Positions 1 through 10,924 are shown, numbered from the stretch's first letter. The stretch is DNA of 64,000 bases from Adineta ricciae (GCA_905250025.1 CAJNOJ010000041.1:434001-498000); one strand, 5' to 3'. Made by a program: numbers and translations. The notes: generated by a model from the letters alone, not told the origin.

Positions 1-2310
1 CGACAAGTCGCAAAACTCAGTTCCGAAGTTCATCAATGGAAATCACGTTACGAATCTGAAGGTAAATTTCACAACTGCACAGCTGTCAATGTAATCAAGA
101 TCTTCTCGTATAGGTTTAGCTCGCGGTGAAGAACTCGAAGAAGCTAAACGCAAATTAGCCTCTAAGTTAGCTGAAGCTGAAGAACAAGTCGAAGCTGCAT
201 TGAATAAATGCAATGCATTGGAAAAAGTTAAAGCTCGTCTTCAAGGTGAAGTCGAAGATCTTATGGTCGATGTCGAACGTGCCAATGCCAGTAAGTATAT
301 TCGAATCGAACTTATTACCAATCTATTTGATACTTCCAGATGCTTCGGCTATGGATAAGAAACAGAAACAATTCGATAAATTAATCAATGACTGGCGACA
401 GAAATGTGAAGATATCACTATTGAATTAGAGGCTTCACAAAAAGAAGCTCGTCATTATTCGACGGAACTATTCAAGGTCAAAACTCAATACGAAGAATCG
501 CACGAACAGATCGAAGCACTTCGTAAAGAAAATCGAAACTTAGCTGATGAAATCAAAGTAAATCTCACGACGATGACTTTTGATGAAAATAGAAATGCTT
601 TTTTTCACTCAGGATCTCATGGATCAATTAGGAGAAGGTGGAAAGAACGTTCATGAATTAGACAAAGCTCGAAAACGTGCTGAAATGGAAAAAGAAGAAT
701 TGCAAAGCGCTTTGGAAGAAGCTGAATCAGCCCTTGAACAAGAAGAGGCGAAAGTCCTTCGTGCTCAAATGGAATTGAGTACAGTTCGTCAAGAAATCGA
801 TCGTCGTATTCATGAGAAAGAAGAAGAATTCGAAACTACACGTCGCAATCACCAACGTGCTCTCGAATCAATGCAAGCCAGCTTGGAAGCTGAGTCACGA
901 GCGAAAGCCGAAGCACTCAAACAGGTATGCAAGACGGAAAACAAGACTTTCTCTTCGATAATACATACTTTATTTTCTTAATTATAGAAAAAGAAACTCG
1001 AATCGGATATCAATGAACTTGAAATTGCTCTTGATCATGCAAATCGTACTAATTCAGACTTGCAAAAGGCATTGAAGAGATTACAACAAACTGTTTCTGA
1101 ATTCACTGCCCAAATTGAAGAAGAACAGCGACAACGCGATGAAGCACGCGAAGCTGCTGCAGCTGCTGAACGTCGTGCTAACTTGATTGTTGGTGAAATC
1201 GAAGAATTACGCACAGCTTTAGATCAAGCTGAACGTGCTCGTCGCGCAGCTGAAACAGAATTGAATGAAGCTGCTGATCGTATCAGCGACTTGAGTACAC
1301 AAAATGCGACTTTATCATCGCAAAAACGGCAATTGGAATCAAGCATTGTTGCTATGCAATCAGATTTGGATGAAGCTGTTGCTGAACTCAAAAATAGTGA
1401 AGAACGTTCGAAGAAAGCTGGTAAGAGATTTCCTTTCAATCCATTGTTTGATTTGATTAAATTGAGTCTTCTGTTTAGCTGGCGATGCCGCTCGCTTGGC
1501 TGAAGAATTACGTATGGAACAAGAACATGCCATTCAAGTCGAACGACTTCGTAAAGGTCTCGAACAGCAAATCAAAGATCTTCAAGCACGTCTTGATGAA
1601 GCTGAAGGTAATTCACTCAAAGGTGGCAAACGTATCATTGCTAAACTTGAACAACGTGTATGTATGCAAGATGAATGTAAACGAAGATGAAGAGTATATT
1701 TTTGTTTAGATTCATGAATTGGAAAGTGAAAACGAATTAGAACAACACCGTCATCAAGAAACATTGAAAGAATTACGTAAGAACGACCGACGATTGAAAG
1801 AATTAGCATTTCAAACTGAGGAAGATCATAAGAATCAACAACGCTTACAAGATCTCACAGAAAAATTACAAAGCAAAATCAAAGTCTACAAACGACAAGT
1901 CGAAGAAGCCGGTTGGTGTCCTTCTTTTTTTCAAACGAAATTCATCGGATAAATCTTCAATTTTATATTTCAGAGGAAATCGCATCACTCAATTTGGCCA
2001 AATATCGTAAAGTTCAAACTGAACTCGGTAAGTTATTGTCGAACATTTCGCACAGTTTCGATCATTCGTCTTATGAAATTCTAGAGGATTCTGCTGAACG
2101 CGCTGATCTTGCTGAAAATCAATTAGGCAAATTACGTGCTAAGAGTCGTTCATCTGTTAGTGTTAGTCGACTTTCTCCAGGCGTAAGTACTTAATTTATC
2201 GATATTGTTCACATGCTGAATACTTTCTCTTCGTCTAGCGTGAAATCCGTGAATCAACAACTATTCGATCAGCATCAATTGTTCGTGGTGGTTCAGTTCG
2301 TCCTCATTAG
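1..2310 (+). CDS. Muscle myosin heavy chain, C-terminal rod (partial, 3' end)
   Basis: Partial gene entering from the left edge. Ten exons can be joined with consistent phases: 1-61, 114-290, 340-557, 613-924, 988-1420, 1479-1657, 1710-1911, 1974-2027, 2085-2182 and 2239-2310. They give about 601 residues ending at TAG 2308-2310. The product is almost entirely alpha-helical coiled coil with the charge pattern and signature stretches of the class II striated-muscle myosin rod, such as [12 protein letters not shown] and LEEAKRKL. It ends in a short Ser/Arg-rich non-helical tailpiece. In the family this rod drives dimerisation and thick-filament assembly; the motor head lies outside the window. 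Introns are 46-62 nt with GT-AG ends. A paramyosin identity is less likely because the C-terminal residues follow the myosin register. Confidence 0.93.
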
Positions 2311-2445
2311 ATTCCGAACGTTGAACATGAACACTTCTGCATGACTTTTTACTTCTTTTTTAATTTTCTAAATCAATCGAGCCGTTTATTCATTAATATG
2401 TAGATTGTCATTTGTACGTCATATTGTTCTTTAATGTTTCAACAG

Positions 2446-2451
2446 AATAAA
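2446..2451 (+). terminator. Polyadenylation signal of myosin heavy chain
   Basis: AATAAA lies 136 bp after the myosin stop, in an AT-rich 3' UTR. The rest of 2311-2688 shows no other feature. Confidence 0.6.
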
Positions 2452-2688
2452 AACATCATCGAAGATTAGAGAATGAAATCAAATTTTACTACCGAGGAAA
2501 TATCACTCATAAAATGTGATTTATTAAAAAAAAATATCAACCAACCTGATACTATATGACTGACTTTTACAAGTGCTGTGTTGTCCAACTCGACAAACAT
2601 ATCAATTCGCGACATCAATCACTTCCGAATTTTTGTTAGTGTGAAACGCACATGTGACAGAGGTGTTTTTTGTTTACAAACTTTACGA

Positions 2689-3981
2689 ATGTCTCGTCGT
2701 CCTTGCTCTATAGCGGATTGTTACCGTTTGTCTCGTGTGTTATGTTACTGTTGTTCGAAGAATTATTGTGTTGAACATATCAAGAGTCATAATGAAGAAT
2801 ATCTTTGTGAATTATATCAATTGACCAATGACATCAATCAACTTTCAGAATCTGTTCGTAATCAATATCGTCAACAATTGGATCAATAGCGACATCAATC
2901 CCATCAAACGGTTGATTTTTATTACGAAAAAATGTCTCGTGAACTAGATTCACTCGATACACAAGATGCAGAATCAAACGAATATCGCCGAATGATTAAA
3001 TCGATCCAAGCAAAACTAATTGAAAGCATTCGCGAACAAGATGCTACTCAAGAACAGATTCAGTCGTTTAAAGAAACTATAAGTAAGATTCAACGAGAAT
3101 TAAGTCAAAGACCACATGTAGATTTCCAACTGAATCTTCCACCGTTAATCTTCGATAATAATTTTATTCAAATCGAGAAAACTAACGTTAGTTTTCGACT
3201 TCAGTCTACTGTTCATTCGGTATTAAAAACTCAAGCTGTATCATCTGACGAATGCATAGTCATGACGAATAATTCGAGATATTTACTCTTTGGGAATCAA
3301 GGAAATTTATGTTTGTGCGATAAAAATTTGATTATGATCAAGCAAACACCGTGGATACATGGTTGTATAAGAGATATGTGTTACTCAAATGCTCTTGCGA
3401 GATTTATTCTTCTAGCAGAGAATGGAATGTTCACTTTGAACGAGGAAACAATGAATATCGAAGAAGGGAAAGTCTCCCCGAAAGCAAAACAATCATGGCG
3501 TTGTTGTGCGTCGACGAATCAACGTTTATTTCTTACATCAGGAGAATCACATCGTGTCGTACAAGAGTATGTGTACGTCGAAGATGCATACTCACGGAAA
3601 CGGAAACATCTATGTTGTACTCAAAATGAATATATCGAACATATAAAATGTTCGAACGACGACAAATTAGCTTTGATTATTTTAAACGATTCAGACAATG
3701 AAAGACGATTGGATCTAAGGTCGATTGAAGATTTCCATCAATTATGGACTATATCGTTGCAAATTCATAAGAAAGTTAATATCATATCATGTTGTGCACT
3801 GAATGATAAAAGTTGGCTGATTGTTAATCTCGCCGAGAATTTACTCATTCATGTGACTGCGCAAGGAGAAATCAAACAAACTAAATCATATCATCCATCT
3901 CCTCAATATGCTGTTCAATTCGACAATAAACTATTAACAATTTTAACAGATCAAAGTATCCGTTTACATGAAATTCAATGA
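2689..3981 (+). pseudogene. B-box zinc finger / beta-propeller protein interrupted by an in-frame TAG
   Basis: A single reading frame runs from ATG 2689 to TGA 3979-3981 but is broken by TAG at 2887-2889 (codon 67). The first 66 residues hold a B-box-like zinc ligand set (CSIADC, then CYCCSKNYC and EHIKSH). After the stop the frame continues for about 360 residues: a coiled-coil segment, then a beta-rich NHL/WD-like propeller. The layout matches the intact paralog at 7834-9391. There the aligned context is QIDQW, against QLDQ-stop here, so a single TGG to TAG change explains the break. Apart from that stop the frame is undamaged, so the event is recent, or is an allele, a sequencing error or recoding. 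B-box/propeller proteins of this kind (TRIM-like without a RING) are common in rotifers; the biochemical role is unknown. An internal ATG at 2932 could start a propeller-only product. Confidence 0.75.
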
Positions 3982-4357
3982 AAAACATTATTTTAATCTG
4001 ATCAATAGAAAATAAAATAAAATCTAATGTATTTTGTGCATTGTACGGCAAGCAATGATCATCGATGTTTCTGTACGGTTCGAGTCAATATGAATTAATT
4101 ATTATTTGAAATATCTATGCAAACAACTATTTTTGATGTTAAAGTGGTACATATCAAAACAAATGTTTGCTCGTTTTAGTGATACACGTTGTAAAAAGAT
4201 ATAATTATTAGTAATAAGATAAGTATAGGGAAAAACGAACAAAAAAGCAGTATGAAATTATTCGAAGTTTGTGGTATAAAGCTTCAATGTTCTTAGCATT
4301 AGCGAGTTTCATTGGCGCACTTTCTGTAGATCAAGTCCGATGTTTTTAAAACGGGGA
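3982..4357. other. Intergenic, AT-rich, no gene seen
   Basis: Short AT-rich spacer between the interrupted B-box gene and the 3' end of the small peptide gene on the opposite strand. No coding or RNA signal was recognised. Confidence 0.5.
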
Positions 4358-4540
4358 TCATTTTAATTTATAGCGAGCTGCTCCAACACCAGCAGTACGT
4401 TTCATATTCATAGGTCTAGTGGAATGTTTGTTAAGAGCACGTGCATATCGATATTCATCATCATCATCATCAGAATACTGCGAAGCACTAACAGCTGCAC
4501 CGATGATCAGCAATGAGACATTATCAAGTACTATCTTCAT
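4358..4540 (-). CDS. Small putative secreted peptide (60 aa)
   Basis: Short reading frame read leftwards from ATG at 4540. It begins with a hydrophobic, signal-peptide-like stretch (residues 3-19, VLDNVSLLIIGAAVSAS), followed by an acidic run of Asp/Glu (about residues 23-29). The basic C-terminal half carries Arg/Lys sites, including KR in NMKRTAG. The pattern of signal, acidic spacer and basic peptide resembles a small neuropeptide or antimicrobial-type precursor, but no known family is recognised. It has no introns. No clear TATA box or canonical polyadenylation signal flanks it, so it may be a chance frame. The upstream 4541-5118 is AT-rich and otherwise empty. Confidence 0.35.
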   Translation of the reverse strand: MKIVLDNVSLLIIGAAVSASQYSDDDDDEYRYARALNKHSTRPMNMKRTAGVGAARYKLK

Positions 4541-5118
4541 GATTTGTCAGTTATCTTGTTGAATAACGAATGTAGGAAAAAAAATCTAATATCGATGTAA
4601 CTAACACGACTTTTGTATGAAAAATGTGTTGTTAGGTTTAGTATGAATGAGATTTGAGCAGATGACACAGTGAAAATGTAGGAGTTTCTTATGTGTTGCA
4701 TTTAAGTTTCTACGATTTGTTTGAGATACTTACTAAGCAGAAAATATGATTATATTTTCAAGTACTTTAGTGAGTGAAATATATTCTTTTGAAGAATGCA
4801 AATGAGAGCAAAATTTTAGAATTAGCACTTAAAAACTGATTCTGCTACGAATATGCATTGAAAACTGTCGGAACTGTATGATTTATTGAATCGAGTTCTT
4901 GAATTTTTCTTGATAAAAAAGATTGTAAATGTCTAAATCCAGACTGTCGATATTTTGAATGAACGTATTGTGAGATTTGAAGTTACAGGTAGCGACATCA
5001 CAGAATATCGAGATGTAGCGGTAGAGAATTATACATTTTATATGATTGGCACAGGACGAAACGTAGTTTGATTAACAAATTCACTATTTGCTTTGCTGCT
5101 CACTACTACCAAGAGGAC

Positions 5119-6616
5119 ATGAATATATTCAATCGTTTTCTATTCAATTAGTAAGAGTTTTTATCACAAAATCATTCTTGTTTTCAAAGAGTTAGTTGAT
5201 CTTCTTTGCAGTGCAAAGTTTACTCAAATCAATGAACGATGTGTGCATTATTTATCTCAAGCAAATCCAATTCGTCAACCAAAAGATTTAGTGACATGTA
5301 TTCTAAACAATGTAATTTATCATGATGATCAAATCATTCTTTTGAATAAACCACCCGGTGTGATTGTTCTGGGTAGGGACAATGTAGAACAGACATTTCT
5401 ATTCATTGCGATTCTTGTCTTTCGTTTAGATGAAACGTGGGATAGGAAAACAGTACAAGTAACTAATGAGGATCACGATGACGACGAACAAGATCATTCG
5501 AATGTGAGAAACTCGAATCCTTGCACGATTCAATATCATATGCCACAATTTCGGTCGGCGCTCAAATGGGATCATTTCTTTCCTTGTATACGAACCCCGA
5601 AGTGAGAAAAACAAGTCATCTCGATTCATTTACATCGAACTTCATTCTAGTGAACCGAGTGGCTTACTCATGTACACTCAAAATGCTCAATTACACGATA
5701 ATATTAAAAAAACGGCCATGCGTTTATTTCGAAAATCGAGAGAACCTTATATAACATTTTAGTATGTCAAAATCGACCTCTCTAAAGAATCAAGTTTAAT
5801 CTGAATAGTTAGATACATTTTTAGCGGCATAACGACATCAATTCCCAGGAAATTAGAAGATTGTCATCACATGATGGTTGAACGACATCTTTACAAAGAG
5901 CAATATTTAGTAGGAACTGTGTCTTTTCGCATCATTCGAATCGTCACAGTCCACTTTTAGTCGTATGAAGTTTTTGAAGCAAGTTCCAATGCAATTAAAC
6001 ATGGCCGAGTATACAATGGAACTGTTCAACATCGAACACTGTCAGTTAACGATGAATTGAAAGTCGCTCTGGTTGAATTCAAAACAACGACATGTAAATC
6101 AAATGAAAACTAAACTTCTTTCTAATTTATGTCAAATGTTTTCGTAGGTACGTGGGATTTCGTTGAACTCTACTGTTTACGTCAATGCGCTCCTCTACTC
6201 GGCGACCATAAATATTGGAATCGAATAAAAACTGTCGGTGGTGTTCCAATGTATATTAATCCAATCAAACATGAGATTTATCCAGCTAAACAAGTGAGTC
6301 TGAAGAAGTGTACAAATGCCTGGTCTTCTTTCTATACGAAAGTTCCGTATTGTAGCAATTGAATAAGCATGTTCGGTTGGCACTTGATCTTTACGGTCTG
6401 CAAATCGTTTGTCCATTACATTTGCATCTGACCGACTTCAATCTACCGAAGAAATATCGACGTCAGCCAATTAGCGTGCATTACCAAGCACGACCGTTTC
6501 CTTACTTTTACGAAACTTTGGAAAGGTTGAAGTTAACATTTCCAGAGGATCTAGATTTGAATAAACCATTCGAACAGCATATCGATCATGAATTTGAAGA
6601 AGCAATCAATCGATAA
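5119..6616 (+). CDS. RluA-family pseudouridine synthase, mitochondrial RPUSD3/4-like
   Basis: Eight exons join in phase: 5119-5150, 5212-5372, 5430-5601, 5651-5761, 5825-5909, 5961-6093, 6148-6293 and 6368-6616, giving about 362 residues. The N-terminus (MNIFNRFLFNYAKF) looks like a mitochondrial presequence. The RluA fold is visible in the early LLNKPPG motif, in EPSGLLMYTQN, and in the C-terminal APLLGDHKYW and CPLHLHL blocks. Family members convert uridine to pseudouridine in mitochondrial rRNA or mRNA. The catalytic motif normally reads HRLDxxTSG. Here the aligned residues are CIRTPNEPSG, so the catalytic Asp appears to be missing; this could be a divergent RPUSD3-type enzyme or an inactive RNA-binding relative. 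The start was chosen because exon 1 joins in phase and encodes a basic amphipathic leader. The next gene starts 47 bp downstream. Confidence 0.8.
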
Positions 6617-6638
6617 ACTGTTTGTTTTCTTGTTTTCT

Positions 6639-6640
6639 AG
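6639..6640 (+). promoter_or_regulatory. Candidate spliced-leader trans-splice acceptor between RPUSD-like and DUSP genes
   Basis: A polypyrimidine run followed by TTTCTAG lies 23 bp after the upstream stop and 24 bp before the DUSP ATG, with no coding exon upstream to pair with. A 4-codon mini-frame (ATG TCT GTC GAC TAA) follows directly. In a lineage with spliced-leader trans-splicing this is the expected layout of an internal operon cistron. Confidence 0.5.
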
Positions 6641-6663
6641 ATGTCTGTCGACTAAGAACAGAA

Positions 6664-7613
6664 ATGGGCCAAGGAATGAGCGAAGTAGACAGATTCCACA
6701 GTTGTAGAAAGTCTTTTTCAGTGAATACTTTTGTTATAGGTAGCACCTGGTGTTTACGTCACCAGTGCACTCGTTGCTCGTCAAGGAAACGTACTGGATG
6801 AACATGGTATTACTCATGTTATTTCAATACAAAAAACTCCAATCAGTCCATTTGCAGTGAGTGAAATGGAAGATGATTCAGAGTATTCTTTCGTTTATTT
6901 TAGCATCGTCAATATCTTTTAATACCTGCCAAAGATCATATCTCACAAGACATATTACAATACGCTTCACAATGTAATGATTTTATTCATAATGCTCGTC
7001 TCAACCAAGGCAAAGTACTGATTCATTGGTAAGAACTAATCTAAAGAATAGAAGTTCTAAATTTTGCTTGGATCTAGCGTGGAAGGAAAAAGCCGTAGTC
7101 CATCGATTGCTTGTATGTATCTCATGACAATTACTGGTATAACATGGTCCGACATGATAAACAGTCTTCGAGGTGTACGCACCTTGGTGGATCCTAATTT
7201 TGCATTTCAAAAACAACTAAAATATTTCTACGAGCAACTCATGATACCGGTAAATCTTTCTCACCTTTCTCTTTCACTTTAAATCACAGATGCTCTTCAC
7301 ACAGGAACGCGAAAGACTGATTGCAAAATTTGGTGCTCTGCATATGACTGATGATGATACGGCATTCGTTTTGAAAAATTTAGAATTGTACAATGAAGAC
7401 CAACGTCGCCGATTGACGGGCAACGTTGTTGAAATCAAGCATATACCATTGCGCAAGACAACTACTGAAATTAGTATCTCTTCCGCCGATCATGATAGAA
7501 CAAGTCAACTGAATGAAACTAATTCTAATTGTGGTAAACTCTTCCTCGACAAAGATTCAGAACCAATGACACCCGAGTCTCAAAGTCTTCTAGATGAAAT
7601 GTTTTCATCTTAA
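6664..7613 (+). CDS. Dual-specificity protein phosphatase, DUSP22/DUSP15-like
   Basis: Five exons: 6664-6684, 6740-6856, 6904-7028, 7078-7249, and 7290 (or 7305)-7613, giving about 252 (or 247) residues. The start MGQGMSE places Gly at position 2, a likely N-myristoylation site as in DUSP22 and DUSP15. Domain order follows DUSP22: VAPGVYVTS, then ITHVISI, LLIPAKDHISQD (general-acid Asp region), and the catalytic loop HCVEGKSRS, which fits HCx5R[ST] with an intact Cys and Arg. The C-terminal 100 residues are lineage-specific and Ser/Thr-rich. The family removes phosphate from tyrosine and threonine in JNK and Src signalling at membranes. The last intron has two possible acceptors 15 nt apart, both in frame. 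It lies directly behind the pseudouridine synthase gene and may be co-transcribed. Confidence 0.88.
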
Positions 7614-7653
7614 TTCTCTCCATGTAGATATTTTTATACTAATTTTTTCATTA

Positions 7654-7659
7654 AATAAA
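7654..7659 (+). terminator. Polyadenylation signal of DUSP gene
   Basis: AATAAA 41 bp after the DUSP stop, in the convergent spacer before the B-box/propeller gene. Confidence 0.6.
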
Positions 7660-7833
7660 ACATACGAAATATAATTATCAACTTGATTCTAACGTTCTCT
7701 TTCATCTATACTACTCGTGCGATCTGTATGAAAAAAGAGTTGAGTTTGTACAATAATCGACGATATCAACTGAAATAACATTGCTTCGTCCTTGGTTCAT
7801 TTTTTATTACAAAACAAAACATAATGCGCAGCT

Positions 7834-9391
7834 TTATTTGGAAAGTATATAAAATAAAAGTTGATCATTATCGGTCAAAATAGCACAAGTTGTTCGTTGA
7901 CAGAAGGTAGCTCGTTTAATTTCAAGTATATCTTCAAATATACGTTTCGAAATCATTTCACCATCGTATCCAAACGAACATAGTTGATTTCCGTGTGCTA
8001 GAATAAACCCATGACGATTATCAAAAATGAGTTTCATTGGGCGCGACAATCGATCGAGTGCTATTGAACATATCGTAACAAGTAAATCGGGAAAATGTCT
8101 TAATTCAATTCGATAATTCAAAATCTTCTGCTTGTCGCGTAGCAACAAAGCTATCTGTTGATCCGATGTGCATAAATGCTCAACATGGTCATTCGTAATG
8201 ATCAATTGGTTCGAACAATGAATCAAGTTTCGTTTCGTCGAGTTTATTGTCCACTGATCAAGTCGATGTTTACTTGACATAAATAAATATAAGTACGATA
8301 ACTTCGAATCACAGAAAATTTGAGTATAGTACGTTTGATTATTGACTGTAATCAATTTTGACCAGGTATATGTATGTTTATCGGTATGATATTGTAGAGA
8401 ATAGACACTACCGTTTGTCGATAGGACAAAAAAGAAATCATCGGTAAATGTCGAAGAACATTGATCGTAACAGATGTCAACAATGTCACTGTGCTCCCAT
8501 GTAAACTGATCGATCATTGTTCCGTTCGTGGTAAAGATGTGTAGATGTTTTGTTTTGTTCGAATAGAGGAATATACGGTTTTGAGAACTTATTAAAACAC
8601 TTGGTAGAACCATCTTTTCACGACGAGTGCAAGAATTGGAAGGAGAAGGAGATAATGATGATGACGATGATGAAAGCACTGATGATGATTTAGTTGCATC
8701 AAAACAGACGTTTGCGGGATCGTGAATCAATGCGAGATCGAAATTGATTGAATGCTCGAATAAATGAAACAACTGTAGTGTTGATGTTGGAAACAAGATC
8801 AAATCATTATTAAGTAGATTCAATTCGACATGTGCATATTCGTATTCTTTCATAGACTTTTGTATATGCCGATTGTATGTATCGATCTTCATTCGAATAT
8901 CTGATTCGTTTTTGCTTTCGAAAGATAATTGCTCTATAGAACGAATTGAAATTGTTTGTTTTAGGTGTTGTTAAAAGAGAAAGTTTACCGATTTCTTCAG
9001 ATAATTGTTGTAGTTCTACTTGTTTGTCTGTAGACCATTCTTCAATTTCGAACGAAATTTGTTCAAACGATTCTTGTAACGATTGACGCGCGTGCGAAAC
9101 TAAATCGCTCAACTTTTTCATCATCGTCTTTTCCCATTGATCGATTTGTTCCAAGACCAACTGATATTGTTTGTTCGCATGGACTTGTGGATGATTCGAT
9201 TGGTTATTATCGAGATTAATCGATGCTAATGACAACAATTTGTTCATATCGTTGGTCAATTGACAGATTTGTGTTTCGATCGGTTGTTGATGTCGTGTTA
9301 AACATTTCAGACATAGATGTTGATCGCAATGCATACATTTGGCTACAGTTAATCGATTGCAACCATCATCTTCACACACAAGATTCGACAT
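7834..9391 (-). CDS. B-box zinc finger / beta-propeller protein (intact paralog)
   Basis: Two exons on the minus strand, 8989-9391 and 7834-8933, with a 55-nt intron (8934-8988), give about 500 residues. Residues 1-45 form a B-box-like zinc finger (CEDDGC, then CMHCDQHLCLKC and LTRH). Residues 45-200 are a coiled coil. The C-terminal 300 residues are a beta-rich, propeller-like region with repeated hydrophobic strands, and a Ser-rich insert lies near the start of the propeller. It is the paralog of the interrupted gene at 2689-3981 and keeps Trp (QIDQW) where that gene has TAG. No RING finger is present, so ubiquitin-ligase activity should not be assumed. Family role unknown; TRIM/NHL relatives bind RNA or protein partners. 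Confidence 0.85.
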
Positions 9392-9945
9392 AATTTGTTC
9401 TCGTCTGTCTTATCCAATTGTTGTTATCAATATATATATATATATGCATAGCGTACGAAAAGAAAAGAAGAAAAGATATTTTGTCAACTTAAAAGTTGAT
9501 ATTCGAGTGTGTAAAGAAGAAATTAGAATTCGAAACTAATCGTTTGTCGTTAATGCCTGACACCTAACGTTAGAAGAAAAACAACGAACGTCATATCCTT
9601 CTGCATCATTCCCAATAAGCCTAGATATCTTTCGTTATGGTAGAAACTAACTTGATTAAAGATAGTAATGTCGACAGGTAAAAATGTCAAAAAAAACCCT
9701 CTGAAAGAATAACATCTAGGGAATGAGTAATACGTGAGTGTCGATGAAATGGTGAAAGATTGTTGTTTACGTAAACTGTCGTTTTCGATATTTCCGTACT
9801 TTTCATTTTCTGTGTTTTAATATTCGATGTTATTAAGGCGAATTTTCGTTCTAACTTGGTTAATATCATCGTCATTATGACGGAGTAATCTTACACATTG
9901 ATATCCTTGAAAGATAACCGTTTTATGGAAATTTTTTTCTTTCAG
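9392..9945. other. Divergent promoter region
   Basis: About 550 bp between the diverging B-box/propeller and formamidase starts. It contains an (AT)n run around 9428-9445, about 40-50 bp upstream of the minus-strand ATG, that could act as a TATA element. No convincing coding sequence. Confidence 0.4.
9941..9945 (+). promoter_or_regulatory. Candidate trans-splice acceptor immediately before formamidase ATG
   Basis: TTTTTTTCTTTCAG abuts ATG 9946 with no in-phase upstream coding exon that looks protein-like. It is either the end of a 5' UTR intron or a spliced-leader acceptor. Confidence 0.45.
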
Positions 9946-10869
9946 ATGACAACAGAGGATGCTGATATTGATCATGCTTATTCACCGTCGCGTTGGTCTC
10001 ATAGGATTAAAGATCCAGTTGAGGTCATTAAAATGCATACTGAAACCTTGACTAAAGCTTCGCATTCCGCAAGAACACATTTACCTTGCCTGCTGAATTG
10101 TTCTGTCGATGCAGAGACATCTCTACCCGATCATTGCATTGACTTTTATTTCCCATCGAATATCAAGACTGACTCGCTTTTAAATGATACGATTGCAGCA
10201 AAAGCTATTTTTGTCTATATACACGGAGGTTATTGGCAGTTCTTTTCCCGCAATGAAAGCGCTTTCATGGCACAGACAATGAGTGATGCACAGATTCCAA
10301 CTGCTGTTGTCGGTTATCCTATCGCACCTTATGTTGAAATGAACCAAATTGTTCAATGTGTTGAGCAATCGCTGGTTAAAATACTTCGATGGGCAGAGAA
10401 ATTATCGGCAAAAATTTACATTTGTGGTCATTCAGCAGGTGCACATCTTGCCTCGACACTTTTACTTGTCAATTGGAAAGCTAAGTATAATATCGATCAT
10501 CAACGTTTTGGTGGTTTCTTTCTTATTTCTGGCATTTATGATCTCGTTCCACTTGTTCGGACAGATATTAATCAACCACTTCGTATGACTTCAACCAGTG
10601 CGAAGAATCTAAGCCCGTTGTTTCGTCCTCAAGAGGATTATTGGTCGGAACTGAAAAATGTGCCGATTTTATGCGTTCATGGACAATACGATTCGCCAAG
10701 TTTTCATGATCAAAATCGTCAGTATGGTGCCTATTTAGAGCAAATTGGTTTTACTCGTGTTCAAACCATTCAACAGGATAATTTCGACCATTTCGATGTC
10801 ATCGAACAGTTAGGAAAACAAGATCAACCTTTAACATCAATGGTTTTATCGTTGATGAACACTCCCTAG
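9946..10869 (+). CDS. AFMID: Kynurenine formamidase (arylformamidase), alpha/beta hydrolase
   Basis: Single-exon gene of 307 residues. It carries the arylformamidase hallmarks: YSPSRW near the N-terminus, the oxyanion-hole motif HGGYWQ, the nucleophile elbow GHSAGAHL (catalytic Ser), the acid in HGQYDSP and the catalytic His in NFDHFD. The enzyme hydrolyses N-formylkynurenine to kynurenine and formate in the tryptophan-kynurenine pathway, in the cytosol. Start 9946 is chosen because the sequence before it is an intron-like pyrimidine tract ending in AG. AATAAA at 10919-10924 follows, and PPIL6 begins 162 bp downstream on the same strand, so the pair may be transcribed together. Confidence 0.9.
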   Translation: MTTEDADIDHAYSPSRWSHRIKDPVEVIKMHTETLTKASHSARTHLPCLLNCSVDAETSLPDHCIDFYFPSNIKTDSLLNDTIAAKAIFVYIHGGYWQFFSRNESAFMAQTMSDAQIPTAVVGYPIAPYVEMNQIVQCVEQSLVKILRWAEKLSAKIYICGHSAGAHLASTLLLVNWKAKYNIDHQRFGGFFLISGIYDLVPLVRTDINQPLRMTSTSAKNLSPLFRPQEDYWSELKNVPILCVHGQYDSPSFHDQNRQYGAYLEQIGFTRVQTIQQDNFDHFDVIEQLGKQDQPLTSMVLSLMNTP

Positions 10870-10918
10870 AAAATTTTGCTGTTCTTTTCGTGTGCCACAG
10901 TGCCATCTACACCTGTCG

Positions 10919-10924
10919 AATAAA
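10919..10924 (+). terminator. Polyadenylation signal of formamidase gene
   Basis: AATAAA 50 bp after the stop. An intron-like acceptor (CGTTGCTAAG, ending at 11000) and the PPIL6 ATG at 11032 follow, which is an operon-like spacing. Confidence 0.55.

Noticed and set aside
4078-4087. GGTTCGAGTC resembling a tRNA T-loop
   Set aside because: No acceptor stem, anticodon arm or D-arm could be folded around it.
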